Source: Apostichopus japonicus (taxonomy: Eukaryota; Echinodermata; Holothuroidea; Aspidochirotida; Stichopodidae). From it: a stretch of 64,000 bases of DNA. Both the position numbers and the translations under genes were made by a program. Where the stretch lies: positions 30,820,668 through 30,884,667 of the forward strand of contig NC_092569.1 of assembly GCF_037975245.1 (NCBI RefSeq), read 5' to 3'. The notes below the pieces were generated by a model. That model saw nothing but the letters and a program-made list of their open reading frames with translations, searched no databases and had not been told where the DNA came from. The stretch's first letter is position 1. Each line of letters starts with the position of its first letter. Below are positions 48,175 through 63,780 of the stretch, piece by piece.

Positions 48175-49095
48175 TTACTTGCTGGTAGCAAAGGATACTC
48201 AGCCATGTTTTTGCGGGTGTGCGGGTGTCGGTGTGCGTGCTTCTCTGACAGTTGCGTGGGTCGATGATATCTCAAAAACGGAGTGATGGATATTTGTCAT
48301 ACTTTCTATGTAGATGTACTATAGTAAGAAGTTGTGCTTCATATTTGTTGGCACTGACCTTTTGAATATTAATGAGGTAATGGGGTAAACCGTAAAAATC
48401 TTTACATTGCAATAACTCCGCAACCGTAAGTCGGACTGTAAACAAACTTGGGATATTGTTGATGGTTAATTCAGATGAAACATGAAGGCCCACATTTTTA
48501 AATTTCCACCTTTAATGCCTTTTGGTACACATTCTTTGGGTCTGATTTTTGGGCCCCAATATTTTTGGGACCATTAAGGCCCACATTTTCTTTACATTGC
48601 AATAACTCAGCAACCGTGAGTCCAATTGTAGCCAAACTGAGTTTACAGTTGTTGGTTAATGTAGCTGGTACATTTTGGCCCGGCAAAATCTCCGGGCCCG
48701 TTTTAGGCCGGATGGGCCCAAATTTTATTTTCACGTCAAATGCATTTTGGGTCACATTCTTTGGGCCCGATTACTTGTGGGACCATTTTGGCCCACACTT
48801 TGGAGGGTTCAGTTTTTTTGGGAGGAAACTATATTTTGAGCCACTTTGAGCCAAATATTTTTGTTACCATTTAGGCGTAACATTTTATCAGGGCCCAATT
48901 TTTTGGGGAGGTGCCAAATTTTAAACTTGCAATAACTCTACAATCTTAAATAAGGTTGCATCTAAACTTGGAATACAGTTTTTTGTTGATAGCTGGTACA
49001 TGTGGGCATAAATATTTTGCTATTGAATGATGACATACAACACGTTAATATTCCACTTACTAAGGAACCATAGCGCCTGTTGGGCTCTTGTTTAA
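48175..49095. repeat. Repeat element with three diverged internal units
   Basis: TTGCAATAACTC followed by CAACCGTAAGTC-, CCAAACTTGG- and GATGGTTAAT-like blocks starts near 48,407, 48,596 and 48,929, with stretches rich in GGGCCCA between units. Open frames on both strands across it are repeat-derived. Confidence 0.6.
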
Positions 49096-49404
49096 CAATC
49101 GTTCCTTATGCTGCGTATCGTAATAGTCCACGCAAAAAGAAGAAATTGAGTGATATTGATATTTCAATAGATATTCCGGTTTTTACTATATTCAATATTA
49201 ATATGTACTAAATCTCCGAATGATCCATTGCTACATAAATGATGACTAGTTCCGCTCATTACGGGACTGAATGTTTTCGAACCAAATCATTTTCCTTTAA
49301 CTTTATATACACGAGAGAGCATTCTTGGATAACTTCCAATACCACTTGTGCTGGACAGCAACATGAAATGAATTGTATAAATATATGTATTTATGTATGT
49401 ATAT

Positions 49405-49631
49405 GTGATCTTCCCGCAAGCAGGAACTCGCGAAAGAAGCCATGGAGGCTTATAGACTCGTAAGCTGACCGAAGCCAATCTCTCGGCACACTTCCATTTA
49501 GCGTCCATGTCAGGAAGTTGTTATTGAACAACATCCTCGCCAGACGACACACATTGCTGTCGGCGGGAATCGAACCGGGGATCTCATGACTGGGAGACGC
49601 TGGCGTTAACCACTAGGCTATACACTCCGCC
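49405..49631 (-). mobile_element. tRNA-derived SINE
   Basis: The minus strand has a tRNA-like head from 49,631: GGCGGAGTGTATAGCC, an A box TAGCCTAGTGGT (49,620-49,609) and a perfect B box GGTTCGATTCC (49,576-49,566). An unrelated tail of about 150 nt follows down to a T/A-rich end near 49,405. The head could not be folded confidently as a working tRNA, and the tail marks it as a SINE. Confidence 0.8.
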
Positions 49632-49934
49632 GTTATGTTATATGAAGTTTCATGTTTGAAGTAAAATGTTTGAAGTTTGAAGTAAAATGTTATTTGAAGT
49701 TTCATGGTTTGCTCTTGAGTTTCGTGTTGTATCTGAGGAACTGACCTAATAGTTTGTGTGTTAGAATAAATAGTCCAGCCGCTGTAATTAATGAGCCTCA
49801 AATGGTCATTCCTCAAGTAAAAATGATCCAGAAGTACAACATGGATAAATAGCAGTGATTCTTACGGTCATATCAAATTTAAGTTTGTGCCTTTATTTCT
49901 CCTGAATGGTATCCTTTCTAAGAAAATTGTATTA

Positions 49935-51345
49935 CTGTGTTACGTTAACACTGTCAATTGAATTACCGTCAAGTTACGCTGGCTCCTTTACTAAATCACA
50001 ACATACCTTTCCGCCATTTAAGTCTGTTGTTCTTGTAATTTGCAAACTTTACGTGTTTGTGGGAAAGATTGACGCAAGTAAAACAACATCCAGAATTGTA
50101 CACTTCGTCTCTTTTGCCTTCTGATTATGAAGTAAATACAAGTTATAAGTAACATCACGAAGTTAAATCTAATATCAAACCATTAACCACCACACCGGAA
50201 CGAAGGAGAAATTAAACAGACGCGAAGTCAACGTATTGACACTACTGTTTAACTCTTTGCTCAGGCCTAAACTCGACGACGTACAATAAATTTGCCTTAA
50301 CAAGCATAAGGTCAATATTATCCTTAGATACTGCAAACTCTTCCATAGTCATCCGGTTCACGGGAAGTTGTTGACATGCTCACTTACAAAATGTCAAGAA
50401 CTGTGTTCTACATGTGACTTCAGGGACACGTAAGCGTTAGACATCCATGGTAGTATTATATTAGGGATTTAGTATGAGCCTACAACAAGCTATAGTTATA
50501 GGACGTATACACGTGCCTTCAGTTAATATATATGATTAGTGTGTATATTTCTATATCGAATACGTACGGTACCTTATATTCTACACGGGATAACAAGTTC
50601 ATGGATAATGTTGTTGTTTTAACTACTGTCTTCGCGTGTTGCACCAGGAGTTTTTGTAATGGACAATTATGGAGGCCGGAAAACGACGAATATATTGGGA
50701 CTGACTGCTATCCCGACTCAAGGTAAGTGCCCTTATAACAGATTCGCATATCTAAACCTCCGGATTACGGTCCATCTGTCACAACGTGTAATTTAAATAA
50801 TTTCCGTAGGTGATATTAGTATCCAAACTGACCATGGGTTTCTGCTCTCCCTCAATGAAATATTAGTAGGGATGGGCGGTCTTAGGTGGTCACAGCGACC
50901 TATCCTAATTGTTACTGTTGTGTTGATCAATGAATTGTTTTTTCAGATGCCCCCATTTCAGACAAATCCCGTACTCTTCATAATTCGTAACTTCATGTAG
51001 AATTAAAAAGACAGGTTACGTACAGTTTAGGCATTACTTTATAAAAATAGAGATGGCGATTAAGATTTCAGTACTTTAGTTTCCATGACGAAGCTAAGCT
51101 GTTTTCAGCAGGAGTTCATCACCTTACTTTAAGTAGAGTTAGAGTTATTCACAATTGTTCTGGATAATTGTACTATTGACCGCTTCAATAAATGCATCTT
51201 GGTCAGTATAGTATATGTAGCTGTTTCGTTAAATCTAGACGTAAAACACTTTGTTCTACCAAATGAAGTTTAATCAGGGATTTATTACCTGAAGCTATTA
51301 CATACTTCGTCCAGACACTTTCGTGTTAGTATTAAAGTGAGAGCG
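49935..51345. repeat. Diverged duplicate of 6,480-7,730
   Basis: TTAACACTGTCAAT and TTTCCGCCATTTA then GTCTGTTGT recur at 6,507-6,600 and 49,947-50,032. TTTCGTGTTAGTATTAAAGT recurs at about 7,685 and 51,320. Order is conserved, extending the relationship between the flanks upstream of the first exons at 4,264 and 45,570. Confidence 0.55.
50601..50722 (+). CDS. Possible first exon of a secreted protein
   Basis: ATG opens MDNVVVLTTVFACCTRSFCN, signal-like, followed by GQLWRPENDEYIGTDCYPDS, and ends CTCAAG|gtaagt, a strong donor in phase 2. No second exon was found downstream. Product unknown. It could be chance open sequence, since the frame also extends upstream to 50,532. Confidence 0.3.
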
Positions 51346-51428
51346 AAGTCACATATTCCAATCAAATATATAATACATCACCACAACACCACATCACCAC
51401 ATCACCACAATATATAATACATCACCAT

Positions 51429-54352
51429 CCTGGTGGAAATTCCAGTTGAACTTTTGAACTAGGTTCAATTGGAATTTTCTATACGGAAATTGGCCCAAAT
51501 TTGAACTAGGTCGAACTGGGTGAACTGGGGTTCCCAACTGGTTCAACTATGTTTTACAGGGTCCAACTGGTTCAACTTTGTTTTACTGGGTCCAACTGGT
51601 TCAACTATATTTTACTGGGTCCAACTGGATCAACTATGTTTTACTGGGTCAAACTATATTTTACTGGGTCAACTATGTTTTACTGGGTCAACTATGTTTT
51701 ACTGGGATTCAACTGGGCAAATATATTTTGCTGGATTAAACTGGGTGAACTATTTTTTTTACTTCTTATATTTTTAAATAGTTTGAACTGGGATTCTCAA
51801 CTGATGTTCTCTACACTTATATAACACCACACTGTAAGAAGTGTTCATTTTTTAACAGTAGATCTATACTGTAAGTATTAAGGGTGTTAGCCACTGAAAA
51901 TAAATGTTTGTTCTCGATCAGAGAACTCTGGGTTTGGTGTGATGACCTAACACAGAGCAAGATACATATAAAAATGAAGAAGTCAACTGGATTGGATCAA
52001 AAGAAATTATAATTATGAATAACAAACAATGTACAGCTGATCTGGGCCCAGTCAAAAAATTAAATGAAACAACTTACAGTCGTGAGGTGCGCACCCAAAA
52101 TAAAAAGAAATACACTTAATTAAAAAGTCTGTTCTGGTGAGTTGGCCTGCTGGTGACATTATGTATTTCACGACCTCAGACCTTCCACTACATCAGATAT
52201 TCTACGACATCAGTATAGTTGAACCCAATAAATGGTATTATGAATATCCGATCCCAGCAAAAAAGTATCCTTTAATTTATATGAAATAGTGTTCCAGGGT
52301 ATCCTTTCACTAAAATAATGTCAATATCCTTTGTAATAAAATAATGTCCTTTATAAGTGACGGTGTCCTGGAATATATCTTTTATTGTAAAACAATATCC
52401 TTTATAGTTAATAGAATCCTATATAAATAGTGTCTCAGACTGGCAGTTGAATATCACAACTTCCATACAATAATAAGGTCTATGTACAGTAACTTGAACT
52501 ATGTAAATTAAGGTTTAAAACAAACTATCCAGCCATTGAACTATCTTTCTCTTCTTTTAAAACTGCCTTGCTCAGATACTCATAGCCAATTGCCAAATCC
52601 CTATACCCTGTACCCTCACAAAACTCCTTTGTTCCTAAAATATATAGGCACAAACCCCATTTCCTGTGATGGTTAATTTCCAGGAAGAGCAAGATAGCTG
52701 CCTAGCAACCCAGACGAGAGAAAGTTGTTAATCAACCTCTTTGCTGCCAGAAGACAACATACAAATGTATAGCCTCTGTACAGTGAGCACCGCACGGCGC
52801 ACTAATAAACAAGTAAAACTATGGTACAGAACAAAACTTGATGTAAGAGCTGACCATCTTACACTGTACAAATGGAGCCTCACTTGAAATTAGATTGATA
52901 GTTTGATCATATGCTCATAATGTTCAGTGTAGGGCATCCTCACATTTGTAGCATATAAGTGTATGCTGTACACTTCACTAGGCTAATGACTTTTGCAAAG
53001 TATGTTATTATGCCAATAGGACACTTCATGTTTGAAACAAGAATCAAGGCAATTGCGTAAATTTTGAAAATTGCTATTGTATGTTTGCTAGTTGACAATA
53101 ACTTTCCTTAAATCATGCGGCTAAATATAGGTGTTAACTTGAGTATAACTAGGTTAGGCCCTTATAAGCTAGGCAACTCTAACGTTAGGTTATGTCTAAC
53201 GTTAGTAATTTTACCATGTGGTATACCTAGTAGGGAACCGGTTTGTTAGGCCTAGCCTATACTATAGTCCTAAGTCACTAGCCTATATAGGCCTATAAAG
53301 TTTCTGTTGAATTCAAATATTTATGATGAAGAGCACGTTTACAATCAATTATAATATTACAAGTATGTGTCAATAATATTAAGATACTGCAAGATCACAA
53401 AGGAGGGAACTTAGCCGCGGTAATAATTTAAAATTGTTGGCTAAATCGGTTACAAATGCGATTATTCTGCGAAGCTTCTGTTGGCGTATGTGGTTTGCGG
53501 ATTCGAAATTTATAAATTTTGCGCTAACACAAGGTAAAAATGTTAAAGTTCAAATTTGGTCGGATCATACTATTGTGCACTAGGAAGGCATTTTGCCTAC
53601 CAATTGTTCAAATCGACGAACAAATTATAACATATTTTTTTAAAATTTATTATATAATAAATATTTCATATTTTAAACATTGCGGTACAAAAATGTAATC
53701 GTTTAATCATATCTGTGATAAATATGACAAAGATTTATTTTAGACCCCTCATAAGTTGTCTAATTTAGCATTTTCAATATATTACTATACGGTAACTGCT
53801 TACGAACTTACACTAAAATATTCATGATAATTACGCCTAAAATAAAAGCAGTAAACATAGTCCAAACCCAGTTGGGCCAGTGTGAAACCTATAGTTCAAC
53901 CCCAACAGGGCAAGTTCAACAGTAAACATATCTCAAACCCAGTTGGGCTTGTGCAAACCAGTGAAACCTAGTTAAACCCCAGCTGGGTCAGTTCACCACC
54001 CAATAGTCCAAACCCAGTTGGGCCGGGGCAAAACCTGTTGAAACCTAGTTCAACCCAACAGGGCAAGTTCACCAGTCAACATAGTTCAAACCCAGTTGGG
54101 CTAGGGCAAAACCCAGTGAAACCTAGTTGAAACCCAACTGGATCAGTTCAAACATAGTTCAAACTCAGTTGGGCCTGAACAAACCAATTGAACATCGTGT
54201 AAACCCAGTTGAACCTAGCTCATGTACAGCATAGCCCAGTTGGAACCCAGTAAGACCCAGTTAAACACAGTTAAAAAACCAGTTAAACATAGCAGGCCCT
54301 AGTAGAACCTCGTTGATTTTTTAACTGGGTTGTACTGGAATTTCTACCAGGG
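51429..54352. mobile_element. Foldback-like element with minisatellite arms
   Basis: Ends are CCTGGTGGAAATTCCAGT and, reversed, CCTGGTAGAAATTCCAGT (17 of 18). The left arm (51,429-51,800) is built of units of about 29 bp, TTTTACTGGGTCCAACTGG then TTCAACTATG. The right arm (53,865-54,352) is the same kind of unit in the opposite sense (AACCCAGTTGGGC, GTTCAAACC, TAGTTGAAACC). The middle 2 kb has no transposase frame. Long inverted arms of short tandem repeats are the foldback pattern. No clear target duplication was seen. Confidence 0.65.
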
Positions 54353-54369
54353 TACAACACACGGAATGC

Positions 54370-54768
54370 TGATAATGCACATTACTTTCCTTATAAAACA
54401 TCAATTGGGAGGCTCCGTCTTAGAAATCGTGCAATAAAGACATGGAATTGCATAACAGAGAGTTTCAAAACCAAAGTATCCAGTAAAATATTCAAAAAGC
54501 ATCTAACTAAAGACGTAATATCCAGTTATTAATAAGTCATCCATTCATTGGCACGATAACAAATTATTATTGTAAATATTATCATCATATAGTATTCATT
54601 GATTGTCGAATTATTCTATTTGGAATGGTATGTAAATACTTTTCTTCTTTTCTTTATACAGGGAGTCTTCTACTTTGTTAAGCTGTTGTATGCTTTTTGG
54701 AAGACTTCCTTCACACTGTAAATTTACACGTGAAAAACAAATAAATCAAATCAAATCAAATAATGTAG
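54370..54768 (+). mobile_element. LINE 3' fragment with AAATC tail
   Basis: Reads IGRLRLRNRAIKTWN and KVSSKIFKKHLT, the end of an RT-encoding LINE ORF, then a 3' UTR and an AAATC simple tail (54,739-54,765). 5' truncated. Confidence 0.6.
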
Positions 54769-54867
54769 TGTTTGTGAAACGAAGCACATTGTTCCAGCTC
54801 TCGGCCTCACATCTTGTTCCGTTAATGAGATTTAAGATATTGTTGTTTTAATATTCACTTTATTTTG

Positions 54868-56310
54868 TAAAGTTTAGTTTAGTTTAGTTAAGTTTAGATT
54901 ATTAGAAAAAAGGATGAGGAGGGACACCAAAGTCCCCATCAAGGACCCTATAGGAGAGTAAAAAACTGATGACACAAACACTCAGACCCGATTACAATGT
55001 TTAAAGTGCTTGTCCAAAGCATTCTTAAACCCATTGACACTACTTGCAAGTACAACTTTCTCAGGCAAACCGGTCCACTCATTCACAACCCTATTAGAAA
55101 GTTATGCCGAATATTAATCCTACTTTGTGAATTTTGGAGTTTAAGACAATGACCTCTGGTACAACTACTATTAGCAAACATGAACAAGTCGTAAAGGATC
55201 AATTTTCAAAACCATACACAATCTTGAAAACCTGAATCGAGTCCCCACGTAACCTCCTAAGCTCCAGTGTGGTGAGATTCAACAGCTGTAACCGCCTATA
55301 CTAAGGAACACTCTTTAAGGAACTAATCATCCTAGTAGCCCTCCTCTGGACCTTTACAAGTACTTCCTTAATCTTAGCAAAATATGGGTTCCAAGCTTGC
55401 ACAGCATACTCCAGATGAGGCCTAACCAATTGCTTATAAAGCCTAACTACTATGTCCTCTTTCAGAAAACTGAAGTTCCTGTTGATCATACCTAAAACCC
55501 TATTACCTCTTTTAGCAGCTTCAAGACAATGTTTAGAAGGTTGCAGAGATGAGTCAATGTAGATACCTAGGTCTCTTTCAACAAAGAACTTCTGTAACTC
55601 CACACCATTAAGATTGTAGGTATACTTTTGGTTACTACTACCTATGTGTATTACCTCGCATTTGTCAATATTAAAAGGCATGTGCCATCCCTGAGACCAG
55701 GAAAAAACATTATCCAAATCCGTTTGAAACTTCTCAGAATCGCTTTTGGAAGAGACCTCAGAATACAATTTGGTGTCATCAGCAAACTTCTTAGCTGTGC
55801 AAAAATATCTCCGTCAATGTCATTTATATAGGCAACAAACAACAAGGTACCCAAAACAGACCCTTGTGGAACCCCACTAGTAACATCCTGCCAAGAAGAA
55901 GCACAGCCTTTAATTACCACCCTCTGTTTCCTATTACCAAGCCAATTCTCGATCCAAGACAGTAAATTGCCATTGACACCTATACTCTTCAACCTAAGTA
56001 GAAGACGCTGGTGGGGCACTTTATCAAAGCCTTCTGGATATCCAGGAACACAACATCTACAGACTTCTGCCTATTTACTGAGCTTGTTACATCTTCCATA
56101 ACTCAAGGATATTAGTGAGACAAGACCTTTTTTGGACAAAAGCCGTGTTGAGACTTTCTGAACAAAAACTGACTGCTAAAGTGATAGACCATAGACTTTT
56201 TAACAATAGACAAACAACACTAGTGAGACTAACGGGCCTATAATTACAGGGCTTAGACTTATCACCCTCCTTGAGGGCGCAAACATCTGTGATATCATAG
56301 TTGGGTTAAA
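54868..56310 (-). mobile_element. Decayed CR1/L2-like LINE with reverse transcriptase
   Basis: In 5'-to-3' order on the minus strand: DVVFLDIQKA then KVPHQRLLLRLK (frame break between), GNLLSWIENWLGNRKQRVVI, TSGVPQGSVLG, a second frame break, FADDTKLYSEV (catalytic FADD), FNIDKCEVIHIGS, RDLGIYIDSSL, KRGNRVLGMINRNF and VRPHLEYAVQAWNPY. The 3' end carries a TTTAG-type tail (54,870-54,897). At least two frameshifts and further stops upstream make it inactive. Confidence 0.9.
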
Positions 56311-57289
56311 CACCAGCCACTTATTTTATTTTGTTATTCTTTTGCTGAAGTGATGGTAGCCTTGTGGTGGAAAATTCGAATCTTTTTTATGAAGGGATGA
56401 TTATATCATCAATGAACAGTGATTTCAATTGAGGAGTAGTTGAATCAAGTTCCACTCCTTTCCGGTGTATTTAATTTGGACTATACCATTAGATAATAGG
56501 TTCGCTTCGAGTTTAACAATGGTTAAAGGTCGGCATGTGAAGTATCGTTTAATAATTTGAGAACGACGAAACAACAACTGTTTAGATTGTACACATATGA
56601 TATACACCCCTCTCTTAATAGTAGAATATACCGACCGGATACGACCATTTGCGATATTATCCATGTATGACAGTCATGCGTCAGTCGAAATACAATCAAG
56701 AACTTTCAAAATTTCCTTCCGAGCTTCCGAATTAGGAATGAGGGCGTGTGGACTCAAATGTTTTAACTTGCTTCCTGTTTATTGTAAATTTACATTTAAT
56801 CTTAGACTTCGATACCAAAAAGAAAATAAGAGATGTTCACAGTATTCGAAAAAAGAGCTCAATTACCTTGAAAAAGTGTTCATTGCCTAAACGCCATACA
56901 GTACAAAAAGTTATAACTCACGTGATACATTAATATGTCCCTCTTAGTGATACAAAATCCAAAATTAACTGGAAGCAAAGTTTTTGTATTTAATGTTATC
57001 CGTTCTTTTTTAATCTGAACCTTACAATTAAACTATCATTTATTTTATTATTTATTTCTTAATGATACGTCTATAATTACATGCTGGACCATCCTGGTAC
57101 TCCAACGCCTACCTTCCCCCTGCCATGGAAAGTAATTTATGAGAGGAAACAACATCGTTAAACGGAGGGAGGGGGGTTACTAGAGGAAACTGCGATATTT
57201 ACTAAAGATTCCACTTGGTAAAGTGCATTTCAATATCAAAACAGAGAAGAAATGAAAATTTTAAAAAAAATGGTCTCCATAATGACTGA

Positions 57290-58090
57290 CTGGCAGTTTG
57301 GGTTCGTTGTTTGCGCTCGTGTTGAATTGTAAGAGCGCCCTCTATTACTTCCGGATGGTATATGTATCGGAGGGGAACCTTTTCATCGCATACGATATGA
57401 AGTAATGGAATTGAAGAGCTTTTATTGAAACGTTTATCCAGCAATATTTTAGCAAGATCCGTCAATATTAACTTAATCATAATTCAATAAGTTTACATTA
57501 TCTAGATTGTTATAAACATTTCTTTTGTGCACTTCATACATTTTCTCCCGTTTCGGCGAAGTTGTTTTGGTTTCTTGGTTTATGTTTTTCTTAAAGAGTA
57601 GCTTATGAATGTCGACATATCTAACACGTCCTACCATTTTTTTATTTCTCAAATGAAAGTTTACAAATGTGTTTTTCAATGAATCAAAATAAATATGAGA
57701 AACGATATGTAACTATGTATATAACAAATTGGTAATAACGTTCTAAAATAAATTATTAATATATTCTATGGGTTTATACTGCTTGTCTCATGCCCAACCC
57801 TTGTACACAACACAAGATTGTACAAGCTTAATTACTGACAGTATGTTAAATTAATTTGTTATTTTGTATTATTTGTTAAGTTTCTCTGCAGTATCGGCGT
57901 TCCATAAGTTCCATTACTATCACACGACATAACTACTTCCACGAAAGATAGGCAATAAAAATGAATAAACATGTTAATTGTCTAGTATATAGTCAGCCAA
58001 CTATAAGTAAATAAAGATCTTACTATTGTTGCTTTCAAGGGTTGCATACGCCACTTTTGTAGTTACTGTTATGAAGGTACATGAGGAATA
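57290..58090. repeat. Diverged dispersed repeat, copy 3
   Basis: Shares AGAGTAGCTTATGAATGTC, GAGCGCCCTCTATT and CATACGCCACTTTTGTAG with the copies at 18,715 and 20,695, but rearranged and more diverged. Confidence 0.35.
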
Positions 58091-58801
58091 AGTAAAACAC
58101 AGGTAAAGAACAGACAAATGCACACTGTTGTATTGAAAGTTTGATTCAATGAGTTATTCCAAGGCGGTATTCAATGATGTTATCTTTCGTTAGCAAAAAA
58201 AAAAAGCTTTGGAAAGAATGCTTTCGTTATCTTAAAGACATCTCTATCATTTCTTGTGCACTGTCTGAATTATTCTGGTTTCGTAAAATAGTGATTTTCG
58301 ATATCTTAGTCAGAGGGTTGTGTAAAAAAGAGGCATGTATTTATATAAATGTTTTAAAAATCAACGAATGAACTTTCAACTTGGTAACTGCGTGTTAATG
58401 TAGTTTCCACTCGGTACTTTGCACAACCCGCATGTTCTTAATACCAAACTTTATCGAAGAAGGGATACAGAAGCACTCAGTGTGCATATATGCAAATATA
58501 ACGACATGCTTATAAATCGATAGTAAAGTTAACCAAACGTGTCATCGGTGATAATACACTTTACAGGAGAGTATACGATATTTAGTTTATAGCCATAGAC
58601 GTGTACTAGTTTAAATAGCACATGCTCTCCCAGCGATATGGATTTTTTTTTATCATGAAGTAATATTAATTATATACAACGTGTATTTAACACATCGATA
58701 GGGAGGGGTGTCTGTGGTTCATGGCAGGTATAATTTAATCAATTCCAATGCGCAAACGCTTGAAGCATTGTGGTTTACTCGTATCACGTGTATTTATTTG
58801 G

Positions 58802-58950
58802 TTTAGTTTAGTAGAAAAAAAGGATCAGGAGGGACACTCAAGTCCACATCAAAGACCCGGAAAAAACTGAAGACACAAACACTCGGACCCGACTACAATG
58901 CTTAAAGTGCTTGTCCAAAGCATTCTTAATCACATTCACACTACTTGCAA
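58802..58950 (-). mobile_element. 5'-truncated LINE, last about 150 bp
   Basis: Matches 54,880-55,060, the 3' end of the LINE at 54,868-56,310: AGGAGGGACACTCAAGTCC, AAGTGCTTGTCCAAAGCATT and ACACTACTTGCAAG. Confidence 0.8.
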
Positions 58951-60616
58951 GCATTGGTGGCATTATTAACCTTTGTATCTACGGAGCTGTGAGCAGGAGT
59001 GATATAGTAGTGAATATACAGTCCATGTATGTTTATATCTTCTTCAGTTTTTCTTAATTACAGTTATCTCTCATACGACTCACCCTTTACTTCATACTGC
59101 AGTGGTTTTTATAGTGTAACTATCCATTCCCGACATTGACAGATATATAGAGGGCTGATGTTTATTCACAACAGATCGGTCAGTTAAGCAGCTTAGGCTG
59201 GTGTAAACTCATACTGGGACATTTACACTGAAATAATGTACCATTACAACCCACATACGATACAAATGGTCGGGTTTGGAAGATCCATAACCATGTATGG
59301 TCAAAGTTTCTCGCTATTTCAGAGTAGCTCTTAAAAAAAACAAAAAAAAACTGTCGTTCTGAAATCACAATAACAAGTTTGAGCCTCTATAGTCTAAGAA
59401 ATAAAGACAGTGTATAAATTCTAACGTAATTATGAACAGATAATGTCACTAACAAGTCATTTAATGGGTCGATCTCGCCAAATAATACTCAATTAAGTGT
59501 TTTGACGCAAACTTTTGTGCTTAAATGTAACCATAAATTTTTAACCATCGATCAAAATATCGTAATAATATATCTGAAGTAGAGTTCGGTCATGCTTTCT
59601 ACCTAGCAATTCCTCTGTTAGCACTTAACTTATTTTTCCATACCATTAAATATATGTGTAGCATAAGCTCATCTCTATATAAGTAAATGTGTGTATGCGT
59701 TTAGCACTAATGAAAGGGATATGCCGGACAGGCAGACAATCTAACTCATTATATTTAAAATAATTCTGAACAGTTGTAGCCTTAAGAAACCCCCAAATCA
59801 AAATCTAGGTAACTTTAATGCAACATAAAACCCACCAACTCAAAATCTAGGTAACATTTATGCAACATAAAACTTTGCAGGCTCCAAGAAGTACATCGTG
59901 GTGGGAAAATAAAAACCACTTTGTCAGAGAAAAACGATTCCACGCGTTTTTACACCTTCTGTAAATTGGAGTAGTTTATTACCACGAGATAGTCCTTATC
60001 CACTCCAGATTGTTGTAATTATCTTCTTTCCCTGTTTAACCTCACCAGGGGCGGCCGAACCAGAGGATACATGGCAACGTACCTCCTCCTAAGCCCACCC
60101 CCTCCCTTCCCACTACTCCCCACTACTCCGCACACACAAAAGTGTCTTTTCTCGTGAATGAGAATTGCGCGCTCCAGTTTTTGGTAATAAAGGAAGGCTT
60201 AATTCCTTACCATTTTGTAATTGAACAGTGAAAACTTACAAAAGTATATTTTACTTAAAATGTGCCCCTTGTTGAAAAAGAAAAAACATATTTGTTTTCT
60301 ACCCTACCCCCGCCCCTCCTTTTCACCGCCACTCAACATCGCACTGTATCTATATCAGCACGTATATTAGCAATAAATTGATTTATTGATTGACTGCAAT
60401 TTTTCAATCTAGCAAGATTTCATATAATATTCCATATAGGATAACAGCGAAATTTGAGTAGAAATACACTACATAATTGCTTTCCTATCTTTTGAAATAA
60501 CGAGAGACGGAATATTTCTACATCAGAACCATGTTTGGAGAAAACCTGTACGCTGACAATAATATTACAATTTATGCTCCATTATAAATAAATGATTATA
60601 AATTTGAGTTATGCAA
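58951..60616. other. No recognisable gene
   Basis: No domain or exon supported. CAGGGGCGGCC at 60,048 resembles a single hAT-type end without a partner. A short direct repeat (CAAAATCTAGGTAAC, then TGCAACATAAAAC) lies at 59,798-59,872. Confidence 0.45.
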
Positions 60617-63060
<2,444 letters not shown>

Positions 63061-63061
63061 A

Positions 63062-63079
63062 TGACGTCATGTGACGTCA
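63062..63079. promoter_or_regulatory. Two CRE-like palindromes
   Basis: TGACGTCATGTGACGTCA contains two TGACGTCA boxes 10 bp apart, 128-145 bp upstream of the ATG at 63,207. A CREB/ATF-type site is possible; it could also be part of a repeat. Confidence 0.35.
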
Positions 63080-63206
63080 TGTTAGGAACACGATTTGCTC
63101 TCGCTGTTTTCTCCGAACATATATACACGTGCTTACATATACGACAAGTGTACATAAATACCCAACAAAATCGATAACAAGAAATCAAATCTAAATTTCC
63201 CGTGGA

Positions 63207-63490
63207 ATGGCAGATTTAGAACCAAATGCGGCAATCGAACTTTTAAGTGATAGTGGTTCTTCACCAGGCAGTGAACTTGGGCTAGAGGTACAGTGCCCGT
63301 TCTCATATTCGAAGCAGAGAGTGAGGGCAATTATCATGCCCACATTGAACAGAACGTTGAGGGTGGACCTGAGGTGTTACTGTTAGGCATGGAACAGTAT
63401 TAGTTCGAGTCCGTTAACGAGTCAAAACATATTGAAGAAGAAAACCGTTGGGAAATATTGCAAGGAACATACAACATGATAAGAAGTTTG
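63207..63490 (+). pseudogene. Degenerate first exon of a P2X7-like domain gene
   Basis: MADLEPNAAIELLSDSGSSP opens the frame. After a 1-nt shift near 63,297 the reading continues VLIFEAESEGNYHAHIEQNV, GGPEVLLLGMEQY, TAG, FESVNESKHIEEENRWEILQ. Acidic, Ser-rich N-termini of this kind precede the cytoplasmic P2X7-type domain in expanded invertebrate families. The shift and the TAG suggest decay. Confidence 0.35.
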
Positions 63491-63780
63491 TAACGTAGAT
63501 TTGTTTTTTTTTTTAAATCTGGTTCATTCTGTACATGTGTCGTTGGAATTCGAAGAACTGGATAAACCGTATTGTGCGATTGTGTTACTATGACTTACAA
63601 CCATATAATCCTTACAAATCTAGTTTTGAAAATCAAAGAAACTAAAGAAGGTTTCATGAAACATGAAAGTGTAAATTCACAACAAATGTAACCATAACTG
63701 TAGATTACATCACTGCTTGTTAATGTTGATATCATGGGCCCACATTAATAAATTTGAACTTATATTTATGTTTTTTGTAG

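Noticed and set aside
49560-49631. Functional tRNA gene
   Set aside because: A and B boxes are present, but the cloverleaf is not convincing and a SINE tail follows, so it is called a SINE head.
51520-51824. Repetitive Leu/Phe/Gly open frames
   Set aside because: Readings of the minisatellite arm of the foldback element.
60040-60320. Possible hAT-like element starting CAGGGGCGGCC at 60,048
   Set aside because: No matching inverted end was found.
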